Translations under genes and position numbers: made by a program
The notes under the pieces: generated by a model
The model's input: the letters and a program-made list of their open reading frames with translations, nothing else
Told to the model about the DNA's origin: nothing
Databases searched by the model: none
Shown: piece after piece, positions 35,875 through 44,578 of the stretch
Numbering within the stretch: position 1 is the stretch's first letter
Layout: each line of letters opens with the position of its first letter
Assembly: GCF_012272815.1 (NCBI RefSeq)
Contig: NZ_JAAWWL010000001.1
Location: forward strand, 248,001-312,000
Direction: 5' to 3'
Length of the DNA stretch: 64,000 nt
Source: Croceivirga thetidis
Lineage (GTDB): Bacteria > Bacteroidota > Bacteroidia > Flavobacteriales > Flavobacteriaceae

Positions 35875-37005
35875 TCAGCTGCTATGGCGTCTACGGAATT
35901 CTGAGGGAGATTCTTTGGCTATCTTTTTAAAGGCATTGTAAAAGGCCGATTTTGAATTAAATCCACATTCCAATCCAATTGCAACTATGGTATAATCTTG
36001 AAACGCTGAATTCGTCAAAAATTCTTTGGCAGCGGCTACCCGAGCATTATTGATATGGTCCGTAAAACCATGCCCGCTTTCATTGACCACTTTTGACAAG
36101 GTACTTACCCCTACCCCCAATTCTTCGGCAACCAACTCCAAACTTAAATTCGGATTTAGAAAAGATTGGTGTTCTCGAATGTGGATTTCAAACTGATTAA
36201 AACTGAGTTTTGACTTTGATGTTTTCGGAGAATTTCCGCCTTCAACGTTTATTGTAATGCCTGGTTTTTGTCCAGACAATACAGCCCTTAACTTTATCCG
36301 GTCTTTCAATAGTCGGTATTGAAAAAAAGCTTGATAAGCCACCCAGTAAATCAGAATACTGGAAACCAACCGCAAGGGATAATAGGATTCTGGTGCTTTT
36401 ATATCCTCCGAAAAGATATTCAATAGTACCGCAATCGCCCATAACACAAAAATGGCCGCGCCCCAACGAAGAAATATGCGAATCCACCGTAGGTTGTCAA
36501 ACACCAATATCGAAGCAAACAGTTTTTGATGCCTTCGCAAAACATCAATACACATCACAAAAAGACCAATGGAATAAACCAATGCAAAGCTGTCTTCAAT
36601 AAGGTTGTAATTTTCCAAACTTTGAATCGAAAGTGTTCCCTTTTGCACTCGGACCAAAAGCCATACCCGAATAAAAACAGCTATCAAAAATAGGCCTGAT
36701 GAGATACCGATAAGTGGATTTTTCTTCTTCTCGAGTTCTAGGTAATGCAGTAAAAACGAATAGAACATGGGCACAATCATCAAATACCAGGGAATGGTCA
36801 AAAATGGGGTCAGCACATCTGCCGAAAATTTTGCCTCCAAAGCCCAAGACTGCAAATTGTTCAAGGATAAAAACAGTACGAATAAGTTCAGAAATAAAAC
36901 GGGCCTCTCAATTCGTTTTCGAAGAAAGAAGGTAACCCCGATGAAGATAAAGCCATGAACGGCCCCAATCAGTAAGAGCAGGTTAAAAAGTTCATTAACT
37001 GACAT
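35875..37005 (-). CDS. AraC-family regulator with N-terminal membrane domain
   Basis: 376 residues. Seven hydrophobic helices fill about 1-235 (start LFNLLLLIGAVHGFIFIG), and a C-terminal AraC/XylS DNA-binding domain with two helix-turn-helix units (LVAEELGVGVSTLSKVV, IVAIGLECGFNSKSAF) covers about 275-372. A membrane-bound AraC protein should sense a membrane or extracytoplasmic signal directly. Its start lies 11 nt inside the 3' end of the GH3 gene, so the two are coupled. Targets are not visible. Confidence 0.86.
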   Translation of the reverse strand: MSVNELFNLLLLIGAVHGFIFIGVTFFLRKRIERPVLFLNLFVLFLSLNNLQSWALEAKFSADVLTPFLTIPWYLMIVPMFYSFLLHYLELEKKKNPLIGISSGLFLIAVFIRVWLLVRVQKGTLSIQSLENYNLIEDSFALVYSIGLFVMCIDVLRRHQKLFASILVFDNLRWIRIFLRWGAAIFVLWAIAVLLNIFSEDIKAPESYYPLRLVSSILIYWVAYQAFFQYRLLKDRIKLRAVLSGQKPGITINVEGGNSPKTSKSKLSFNQFEIHIREHQSFLNPNLSLELVAEELGVGVSTLSKVVNESGHGFTDHINNARVAAAKEFLTNSAFQDYTIVAIGLECGFNSKSAFYNAFKKIAKESPSEFRRRHSS

Positions 37006-38533
37006 CTTCTTTTAAAACCGATGAATTCAATGCCAATAATTCTTCCAGATGGGTACGTTCGTTTGAGAGTCGCGGTATCTTATGCTGACCACCCAATTTG
37101 TTCTTTGATTTCAACCAATCGTAAAAAAGATTTTCGCGGGCCACATGTATCAAAGGCATTCGCAAGGTAATGTTGTTATAGCGTTTGGCTTCGTAATCAG
37201 AATTCAGTGCCTTTAATGAATTATCCAACAATTCAATAAAGTAGTTCAAATTGTCGGGGAATTTCCGGAACTCAATCATCCACTCGTGACTGCCCTTTTC
37301 CTTATCCCGCATAAATACCGGGGCAACGGTATAGTCCTTGATTTGGGCACCCGTTTTTTCACAAACCTGTTTTAAGGCCTCCTCGGTGTTTTCAATAATA
37401 AGTTCCTCACCAAAAACATTGATGAAATGTTTGGTACGACCGGTAATTTTTATGCGATAGGGACGAACGGAAGTAAACCGTACCGTATCCCCAATTTTAT
37501 AACGCCAAAGGCCTGCATTGGTGGTGATAACCACGGCATAGTTTACACCGACTTCTACTTTCCAGATGGGAATGGCTTCACTGTCATCACCTACCTTACC
37601 ATGTACCGGAATAAATTCATAGAAGATTCCATAATCCAACATCAGCAGTAACTCATCGGAATGGTTTCTGTCCTGTATGGCAAAAAAGCCTTCTGAGGCA
37701 TTGTAGATTTCGTAATAGTTGAACCGCTTTCTGGGCAACAATTTTTGGTACTGCTCGCGATAGGGTACAAAGCTTACCCCGCCATGAAAATAAACCTCAA
37801 GATTTTCCCAAATCTCAAAAAGGTGGTTTTTACCCGTTCGCTCCAATACTTGGTTCAATAAGACCAGCATCCAAGAAGGAACTCCAGCCAAACTGGTCAC
37901 GTTTTCACGAATACTTTCCTCTATGATGGCGGTCAGTTTCTCTTCCCACTCGCTCATTAGGGAAACCTTATTGCTTGGGGTACTGCTGTATTCAGCCCAT
38001 AGCGGCATATTATCTATGAGAATGGCGGAAAGGTCCCCAAAGAAGGTACCGTTATCCTCGTATAGTTCTTTGCTGCCGCCCAAGCGAAGGCTTTTGCCCA
38101 AAAACAACTGTGAATTTTCGTTATTGTTCAGATAGAGGCACAACAGATCTTTGCTCGATTTGTAATGACAATCCTCCAAGGCTTCCGTACTCACCGGAAT
38201 GAATTTGCTTTTGGCATTGGTGGTACCACTACTTTTTGCAAACCACTTAATTTGGGTCGGCCAGAAGACATTGTTTTCCCCTTTTCGGGCACGTTCAATT
38301 AGTGGCGCTATTTGCTCATAGTTGACAATAGGTACCCGGTTCTTAAACTGATCGTAGTTAGAGATGTTTTCGAAGCCGTATTTTAAACCGAGTTCGGTAC
38401 CTTGGGCAAAGCTCACCAGCTGCTGCATCACCTCTTCTTGAACATCATCAGGATACTTCAAAAAAAGCTCAATTTGATGGTATCTTTTTTTGAGTAACCA
38501 AGACGCAATACTGTTAAATAACGGTATGGGCAT
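36995..38533 (-). CDS. GH3-family acyl-adenylating protein
   Basis: 512 residues, the usual length of GH3 proteins. Signatures of the adenylate-forming fold are present: WFAKSSGTTNAKSKFIPVS (about 100), YEIYNASEGFFAIQD (about 275) and LWRYKIGDTVRFTS (about 345). Plant GH3 enzymes conjugate amino acids to jasmonate or auxin; bacterial homologues are common in Bacteroidota but their substrates are not known. It is divergent from the DUF2797 gene, with a 49-bp shared promoter region. Confidence 0.85.
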   Translation of the reverse strand: MPIPLFNSIASWLLKKRYHQIELFLKYPDDVQEEVMQQLVSFAQGTELGLKYGFENISNYDQFKNRVPIVNYEQIAPLIERARKGENNVFWPTQIKWFAKSSGTTNAKSKFIPVSTEALEDCHYKSSKDLLCLYLNNNENSQLFLGKSLRLGGSKELYEDNGTFFGDLSAILIDNMPLWAEYSSTPSNKVSLMSEWEEKLTAIIEESIRENVTSLAGVPSWMLVLLNQVLERTGKNHLFEIWENLEVYFHGGVSFVPYREQYQKLLPRKRFNYYEIYNASEGFFAIQDRNHSDELLLMLDYGIFYEFIPVHGKVGDDSEAIPIWKVEVGVNYAVVITTNAGLWRYKIGDTVRFTSVRPYRIKITGRTKHFINVFGEELIIENTEEALKQVCEKTGAQIKDYTVAPVFMRDKEKGSHEWMIEFRKFPDNLNYFIELLDNSLKALNSDYEAKRYNNITLRMPLIHVARENLFYDWLKSKNKLGGQHKIPRLSNERTHLEELLALNSSVLKEDVS

Positions 38534-38582
38534 TTTAGGTATCTTTAGCTGGTGCTAGCTAAAATAACCATATTTTTTAACT

Positions 38583-39377
38583 ATGTTGTTCGAAGGCGTT
38601 CTACGTAAAATGACGACCGAATATCGGTCACCAATTCAATATTTTTTGATTCTTGAGGATGATGTACTGAACCTCAACCAGGCCTTAAATCGCAAACTCA
38701 AAATTGAGTTTATCAAATACCAGTGTTTGGGTACGGGCAAAAATGAACCCATTTACCGCCAAGGGTTCTGTAGGTCGTATTTTTTTGAATCTGCACAGGC
38801 CGGTGAATGGATCATGAAACCCGAACTCAGCAAGGCACATCTTGACATTGAAGACCGAGATCTGGAATACGAAAAGCGTGTGCAGTTGCAGCCCCATATC
38901 GTCTATTTGGCGAATAGCAGCAATGTAAAAGTGGGCGTGACCCGTAAAACGCAGGTACCCACAAGGTGGATTGACCAAGGTGCCCACGAAGCCTTGGAAA
39001 TCGTTGAAGTGCCCAACCGTTATTTGGCAGGTATTACCGAGGTGGCCTTAAAAGAACATGTCAGTGACAAAACCAGTTGGCAAAAGATGTTGAAAAACGA
39101 CGTTGAAGATGTCGACTTGGCCGAATGGCGTTCAAAATTAAAGGCCTACATCCCTGATGAGGCAGCTGAATATTTTATCGACTCCAAAACCGAAACCAAT
39201 TTGGAGTTTCCGGTGCTGCAATACCCTGAAAAAGTCAAAAGTTTGAACTTGGAAAAAACGCGCAGCTTTGAAGGGGTACTTAAAGGGATAAAAGGGCAAT
39301 ACCTCATCTTTGAAGACCAAACCGTGTTTAACGTTAGGGGGCATGAGGGGTACTATGTCGGATTGGATATCAATTAA
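38583..39377 (+). CDS. DUF2797 family protein
   Basis: 264 residues. The family's conserved stretches are visible: CLGTGKNEPIYRQGFCRSYFF near residue 50 (a putative metal site with Cys), HIVYLANSSNVKVGVTRKTQVPTRW around 105-130 (read in two parts; YLA..VKVG..R resembles a GIY-YIG-like start), and GGQ/KGQYL near the end. Function unknown. Head-to-head with GH3, a pairing found across Flavobacteriaceae. Confidence 0.8.
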   Translation: MLFEGVLRKMTTEYRSPIQYFLILEDDVLNLNQALNRKLKIEFIKYQCLGTGKNEPIYRQGFCRSYFFESAQAGEWIMKPELSKAHLDIEDRDLEYEKRVQLQPHIVYLANSSNVKVGVTRKTQVPTRWIDQGAHEALEIVEVPNRYLAGITEVALKEHVSDKTSWQKMLKNDVEDVDLAEWRSKLKAYIPDEAAEYFIDSKTETNLEFPVLQYPEKVKSLNLEKTRSFEGVLKGIKGQYLIFEDQTVFNVRGHEGYYVGLDIN

Positions 39378-39397
39378 ACCATTTTAAATAGAACACA

Positions 39398-40699
39398 ATG
39401 AACCTAAAAAATATACTATTGGCGCTAAGTGCCAGCTGTCTTTTCTTCGCTTGCAAAACCGAAAAAAAGGAAACAACAGTTGTCTTTGAAAAATTCCAAT
39501 TGGCCACCCCTGAATCGGTAGGCATGGTTTCCGATAGTTTGGCCAAAATAGCGGACTTGGTCAACGAATACGTCGCCGCCAAAAAATATCCAGGGGCAGT
39601 AACACTGATTGCCAAAAATGGAAAGATCATTTACGAATCTGAGGTAGGTTGGTCCGATACCACACGAACGGAACCCTATCGCAAAGACCACCTCTTTCGA
39701 TTGGCTTCGATGACCAAACCCATTGTTTCTGTAGCCGCCATGCAATTGGTGGAGCAAGGCAAACTTAAGTTGGAGGACCCTGTGGGCAAGTACATTCCCT
39801 CTTTTATGGAAACGGAGGTCTTGCAAGATTTCAATCCCGCTGATTCTTCGTACACCAGTGTGCCCAGCCAAAGTATCCCGACGGTAGCGCAACTGTTGAC
39901 ACATACGGCCGGGGTGCCCTACGGTTTTGTGAACCCACCGGTGTATGGTGCCATCTTGGCCAAAAACGGCATACCCGATTTGGCGACCCACCTGCCGATG
40001 ACCATTGAAGAGGCCGCTTCAAAATTGGGAGACCTGCCACTGACCCATGAACCGGGTTCACAATGGTTGTACGGCCTCAATACCGATGTCTTAGGCCGCG
40101 TGGTCGAAGTGGCCTCAGGCATGGCATTGGACGATTACGTTCGGGAGCATATTACACAACCCCTTGGGGTGGAGCATCTGGACTTTTATTTTCCAGATTC
40201 GCTGACCAGCAAATTGACCATACCCTATATGCCCACCCAAGATGGCACGGTAAGCCCACTACCAGAGTATATGGGGCCACTGTATATTCCCAACTATCCA
40301 ACGACTGGGGCCAAAACCTATATGAGCGGGGGCAGTGGAATGACAGGTACGGCCCGGGATTATTATTTGTTTTGCCAAGCGATGCTAAACGATGGTAGCT
40401 TGGGCGATGCGCAACTCTTAAAACCGGAAACCGCAAAGCTGATGCACCAAAACCAGTTAGATACCATCACCTATCCTTGGGGGGCGGGTGGCTTTGGTTA
40501 TGGCTTTCATGTAAGCACCGGTGAATCTGGCCGACCCGCAGGAAACTACAGTTGGGGTGGCGCCTTTAGTACTACTTTTTGGATAGACCCCACCAATGAA
40601 CTCGTGGTGATACAGCTACGACAGGTACTGCAATCACCCTATAACCAAGAAATTGATGGTAAATTGGCTCAGATCGTTTATGGGGCGTTGAAACAATAA
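39398..40699 (+). CDS. Serine hydrolase / beta-lactamase-family lipoprotein
   Basis: 433 residues. Lipoprotein signal (LLALSASCLFFAC, Cys19), then the class C beta-lactamase/esterase fold. The SxxK nucleophile is in LASMTKPIVS (about residue 108); a Tyr motif occurs at WLYGLNTDVLGR, and the third element is near GGSGMTGTARDY and YGFHVSTGESG. Such proteins are more often esterases or peptidases than drug-hydrolysing enzymes. The coding sequence is GC-richer than neighbours, giving long spurious antisense frames. Confidence 0.86.
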   Translation: MNLKNILLALSASCLFFACKTEKKETTVVFEKFQLATPESVGMVSDSLAKIADLVNEYVAAKKYPGAVTLIAKNGKIIYESEVGWSDTTRTEPYRKDHLFRLASMTKPIVSVAAMQLVEQGKLKLEDPVGKYIPSFMETEVLQDFNPADSSYTSVPSQSIPTVAQLLTHTAGVPYGFVNPPVYGAILAKNGIPDLATHLPMTIEEAASKLGDLPLTHEPGSQWLYGLNTDVLGRVVEVASGMALDDYVREHITQPLGVEHLDFYFPDSLTSKLTIPYMPTQDGTVSPLPEYMGPLYIPNYPTTGAKTYMSGGSGMTGTARDYYLFCQAMLNDGSLGDAQLLKPETAKLMHQNQLDTITYPWGAGGFGYGFHVSTGESGRPAGNYSWGGAFSTTFWIDPTNELVVIQLRQVLQSPYNQEIDGKLAQIVYGALKQ

Positions 40700-40724
40700 A
40701 CCGCAAAAACCAAAAATCTAAAAG

Positions 40725-40759
40725 TTGGGGTTGAGTATTGGCAAAACCCCAATTTTTTT
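40725..40759 (+). terminator. Rho-independent terminator after the serine hydrolase
   Basis: TTGGGGTT (40725-40732) pairs with AACCCCAA (40745-40752) and is followed by seven T residues. It marks the left edge of the restriction module region. Confidence 0.8.
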
Positions 40760-40904
40760 ATGGGGAAACCCTAAATAGCAAACTTCATTTTTTAATAAAC
40801 AGGGGTTTGTTTATTTTGGGGGAACCATTTACCAATCCCCTTTTACTTTTAAACTTTAAATCCTAATTTCTAACTAACCAAAGTCCGCTGACGCACAAAT
40901 ATTT

Positions 40905-41390
40905 ATGAACAAAAACAAATGGGTGCCCGGGGTAATTAAGGGACGAATTGCAGAAACTATTGTAGAGCAGCTTTTTATATCAATGGGGTTTCAAGTATTT
41001 AAATATGGAATGGAAAATTCCATTCCTGGTATTGCTGATTTGCTAAAGGGAGTTAGAGGCGATGTTTCTAAGAACATTCGTCAAATGCCAGATTTTGTGG
41101 TTTTTAAGGATAAGGAGGCTCATTTTATTGAAGTAAAATACCGTAAAAGTGGAAAGCTGGACTTAAAGGACATTGAAAATTATGGAGATTACCCCTTTAC
41201 CAATGCCTTATTTGTTTTGGTTACTCCAAAGCACATAAAATGTATTTCATACAAAGAGCTAAAAGAAGACAAGAAAATTCATGAAAAATGTAGAAATTGG
41301 TTGGGTAACCGTAAAGAATTTGAAACCTGTAAAGAACTGATTAGAGAGTATTGCGAGTATGCACTTAAGTTTTTTGAAAATGTTGATTAA
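40905..41390 (+). CDS. Stand-alone PD-(D/E)XK nuclease-fold protein
   Basis: 161 residues. Core motif is complete: Glu17 in the first helix (GRIAETIVEQLF), Asp63 in MPDFVVF, and Glu76-Val-Lys78 in HFIEVKYRKSG. This matches the catalytic triad of the restriction-endonuclease/Holliday-resolvase fold. The rest is a short helical tail. It is the first gene of a four-gene run, 6 nt before the methyltransferase. It may be an accessory cutting subunit or a control nuclease. No known system name fits it directly. Confidence 0.72.
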   Translation: MNKNKWVPGVIKGRIAETIVEQLFISMGFQVFKYGMENSIPGIADLLKGVRGDVSKNIRQMPDFVVFKDKEAHFIEVKYRKSGKLDLKDIENYGDYPFTNALFVLVTPKHIKCISYKELKEDKKIHEKCRNWLGNRKEFETCKELIREYCEYALKFFENVD

Positions 41391-41396
41391 TTCCAT

Positions 41397-44300
41397 ATGA
41401 GCCTGAACCAACCCCTTGAACAACTAAAATCCTTCCTCAATCAACTCTTCCAGTTCGATTCACAGGACTTGGATTTTGGTGTTTATAAAATTCTCCATTA
41501 CAAAAAGAAAGAAATTGCCAACTTCATTGACCAACTATTGGTAGACAAGGTAAAAGCAGAATTGCAGACTTTGTCAGCCGATGAAGCTAAGCAAGTCCAA
41601 GAGCAAATCTTAGAGTTTGAAAAGGATGATATCATCAAAGGATGGTTGGAAGCAGACGACAGTGAAAAGAAGACTCTTGAGAAGTTTGGTAAGGACAAAA
41701 TCAACCAATATCGAGAGCTAAAGGCCAAAGCCATTGAATCCTCTGTCTCTGTTGAAACTGAGAATCAGATTTACAACCATTTGACTTTATTCTTCTCTCG
41801 CTATTATGATAAAGGCGATTTTATCAGTAAACGAAGATTTGGTAAAAACGAGAAGTATGTAGTGCCTTATAACGGAGAAGAAACCCATTTTCATTGGGCT
41901 AATCAGGATCAATACTACATCAAATCATCTGAGACTTTCAACCACTATGCGTTTAAAGTGCAGACTGCAGATAGTAATCTTGTCGTGAATTTCAAACTAC
42001 ATAATGCACAACTTGAGCAAGGCAATGTAAAAGCCGAAGAAACCAACTTCTTTATGCTTTCTGATAAGTCGCCTGAAATCAAAGAAATAGACGAGAAGGA
42101 CCTACAATTTGTGCTAGCCAACAAGCAGCCTGATGTCAATGAAAAAGAAATAACCATCTACTTTGAGTACAGGCCACTGGGAGATGAAGAAAAGAAGAAA
42201 GTAAAAGGAAACAAAAAGCAAGATACTTTAGATGAATTAGCGTTTGATTTCTTAAAAAAGGAATTTGGCACCTATCCCACATTTGCCAATCTATGGAAAG
42301 AACAAGAGGGTAAACCTTTACTACTAAAAAAGCTTCAGCATTACACCCGAAAGAACAAGCACGATTTCTTTATTCACAAGAACTTGAAAGGCTTCTTAGA
42401 GCGTGAGTTGGATTATTACATCAAGAGTGAATTGGTAAACATAGATGACCTCTTTGTAACTGACACAGATTCACACTTTGACCGACTCAAGCACAACCTG
42501 AAAACCATTAAAATATTCAAGTCCATTGCCGACACCATCATTGAATTTGTTAGTCAGATTGAAGACTTCCAAAAAAAGCTGTGGGAGAAAAAGAAGTTTG
42601 TGTTAAGTACCGAATGGGTAATTACTATTGACCGCTTAGTAGAGTACCTAGGCGAAGAAGCTGCCAAACCCATTTTGGAAGAAGTCATTAAAAATGAAAA
42701 GCAGGTAGCGGAGTGGACTGATTTGTTTGGTGACAAGAGAGCTCCCAAAGCAATTGAAGACTTAAAAGCAGACTTGCATACTTGGAAAAAGCTACCAATT
42801 GATACTTCGTACTTCCCTACAGGATTTAAAATCGACCTTGTTAATTTACTTTCAAAGTCAATAAACTTATCAGATTCGCTAGATGGGCACATTTATGATT
42901 CAGATAATTACCATGGCCTTCATTTATTAAAGGAAGCCTATACTGGTAAGATTAACAATGTTTACATAGACCCTCCATACAATACGAGTGCTTCTGAGAT
43001 AATCTATAAAAATAGTTTCAAGCATTCTTCCTGGGCTTCCTTGATTGAGAACAGAATTGAAGTTGGGAAACCACTATTAAGTGTCAATGGGAATTTATGT
43101 GTAACTATTGATGATGTCGAGATGCCTTCACTTTCTATGATAATGTCCAAGATTCATGGACCAAAGAATATTGCAGGTGTTATAGCTATTCGTGCTAATC
43201 CCTCTGGAAGGCCAAATGAAGCAGGATTAGCAATTGCTCATGAATATGCGATTTTTGCTAAATCTAGTTCCGACTCAAAAATTAAAAAGCTTCCAAGAAC
43301 TGACGCTCAGTTAGAGAGATATAAAGAAAAAGATGATACGAGCATTTTTGAATGGAGAAATTTTAGAAGGGAAGGTTCAAACTCTGATAGAACAGATGGA
43401 AAACGACAATGGTACCCCGTTTACGCAAATCTCGCGGAAGGGACAATTCGAATACCTAAAATGGAGTGGCAAGATGAATCAGAACTGTGGTCGATTAAAG
43501 AGAAGCCGACAAAATCAGAAACTGAGATTTGGCCAATTACGGATGACGGAGTCGAGAAAAATTGGAGATGGAGTGAAGAGAATGTTCGTAAAGATTACTC
43601 ACAGTTTCTTACAAAAAGAAATAAGAAAGATTTTCCTCAAGTGTACTATAAATTCAGGCCTAACACGGACGGAATAACGCCTTTGACATTTTGGCAAGAT
43701 GCAAAATACTCCGCTACTGAGCACGGAACAAAAACATTAAAATCTTTATTTAATCAAGCCAAGTTTTCATATCCAAAATCAATTTGGGCTGTAAAGGATT
43801 GTTTGTACATCATGGGGAATGAGCGTAATTCAATAAATCTAGATTACTTCCCTGGTTCTGGGACTACATTTCATGCGGTTCAACTTTTGAATAAAGATGA
43901 TGATGGTGAAAGAAAGTGCTTACTTATTGAACAAGGACAATACTTTCATACTATTTTAGTTCCCCGAATTAAGAAAGTCGCCTATTCTTTCGATTGGAAG
44001 GATGGCAAACCCAAAGATGGCAGTATGAATGGTCTTGGGGTTTTTTTCAAGTACCAACGCTTAGAGCAATATGAAGAAGCCCTAGAAAACATAGCCTTCA
44101 ATGCTTCAGAAGATGCCATACAAAAAGCATTAGAATTTGAGCAGTACATCCCTAAATACTTTTTGGAGTTTGAAACTAAAGGCAGTCAAACCCTAGTGAA
44201 TACAGCCGTCATGCAAGACCCTTGGGATTACAAACTCAAGGTATGGGATGGCTTTACGTATGATACTGAGCAAGCCGTTGATTTGGTAGAAACCTTCAAC

Positions 44301-44576
44301 TACCTCATAGGGTTACACATGCAGAAATGTATCACTAAAGAACTCAATGGCAAAAAGTACCAATTCATTTACGGTCACAACAATGCCAATAAAAACATTT
44401 TGGTGGTATGGCGCTCAGTAAAAGATTGGAATGTAAATGATTTCAAAGCAGATGCAGCCACATTAAAAACAGAACTCAAAACCTTTGAATATGACCTACT
44501 CTACATCAATGACCAGGCACATATAGAAGGTTATCAACCCATTGAAGAAGTATTCAAAAACAAAATGCTACCATAA
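41397..44576 (+). CDS. Type III-like DNA adenine methyltransferase (Mod)
   Basis: 1059 residues, longer than classical Type III Mod (about 550-680). The catalytic motif IDPPYNT has its Asp at residue 525 and the SAM-binding motif FPGSGTT is at 818, i.e. motif IV before motif I as in beta-class N6-adenine enzymes; the roughly 290 residues between them should hold the target recognition region. About 490 residues precede the catalytic core, with charged helical segments, and about 200 follow. It is 2 nt upstream of the helicase gene. It should protect host DNA by methylating adenine at a specific site. Confidence 0.88.
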   Translation: MSLNQPLEQLKSFLNQLFQFDSQDLDFGVYKILHYKKKEIANFIDQLLVDKVKAELQTLSADEAKQVQEQILEFEKDDIIKGWLEADDSEKKTLEKFGKDKINQYRELKAKAIESSVSVETENQIYNHLTLFFSRYYDKGDFISKRRFGKNEKYVVPYNGEETHFHWANQDQYYIKSSETFNHYAFKVQTADSNLVVNFKLHNAQLEQGNVKAEETNFFMLSDKSPEIKEIDEKDLQFVLANKQPDVNEKEITIYFEYRPLGDEEKKKVKGNKKQDTLDELAFDFLKKEFGTYPTFANLWKEQEGKPLLLKKLQHYTRKNKHDFFIHKNLKGFLERELDYYIKSELVNIDDLFVTDTDSHFDRLKHNLKTIKIFKSIADTIIEFVSQIEDFQKKLWEKKKFVLSTEWVITIDRLVEYLGEEAAKPILEEVIKNEKQVAEWTDLFGDKRAPKAIEDLKADLHTWKKLPIDTSYFPTGFKIDLVNLLSKSINLSDSLDGHIYDSDNYHGLHLLKEAYTGKINNVYIDPPYNTSASEIIYKNSFKHSSWASLIENRIEVGKPLLSVNGNLCVTIDDVEMPSLSMIMSKIHGPKNIAGVIAIRANPSGRPNEAGLAIAHEYAIFAKSSSDSKIKKLPRTDAQLERYKEKDDTSIFEWRNFRREGSNSDRTDGKRQWYPVYANLAEGTIRIPKMEWQDESELWSIKEKPTKSETEIWPITDDGVEKNWRWSEENVRKDYSQFLTKRNKKDFPQVYYKFRPNTDGITPLTFWQDAKYSATEHGTKTLKSLFNQAKFSYPKSIWAVKDCLYIMGNERNSINLDYFPGSGTTFHAVQLLNKDDDGERKCLLIEQGQYFHTILVPRIKKVAYSFDWKDGKPKDGSMNGLGVFFKYQRLEQYEEALENIAFNASEDAIQKALEFEQYIPKYFLEFETKGSQTLVNTAVMQDPWDYKLKVWDGFTYDTEQAVDLVETFNYLIGLHMQKCITKELNGKKYQFIYGHNNANKNILVVWRSVKDWNVNDFKADAATLKTELKTFEYDLLYINDQAHIEGYQPIEEVFKNKMLP

Positions 44577-44578
44577 CC

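Noticed and set aside
39425-40436. Several long antisense ORFs over the serine hydrolase gene
   Set aside because: They are shadows of a GC-richer gene with intact family motifs on the plus strand; none has a recognisable domain or promoter.
43333-43677. 114-codon alternative-frame ORF inside the methyltransferase
   Set aside because: The overlapping frame carries the methyltransferase body between its two catalytic motifs without interruption.
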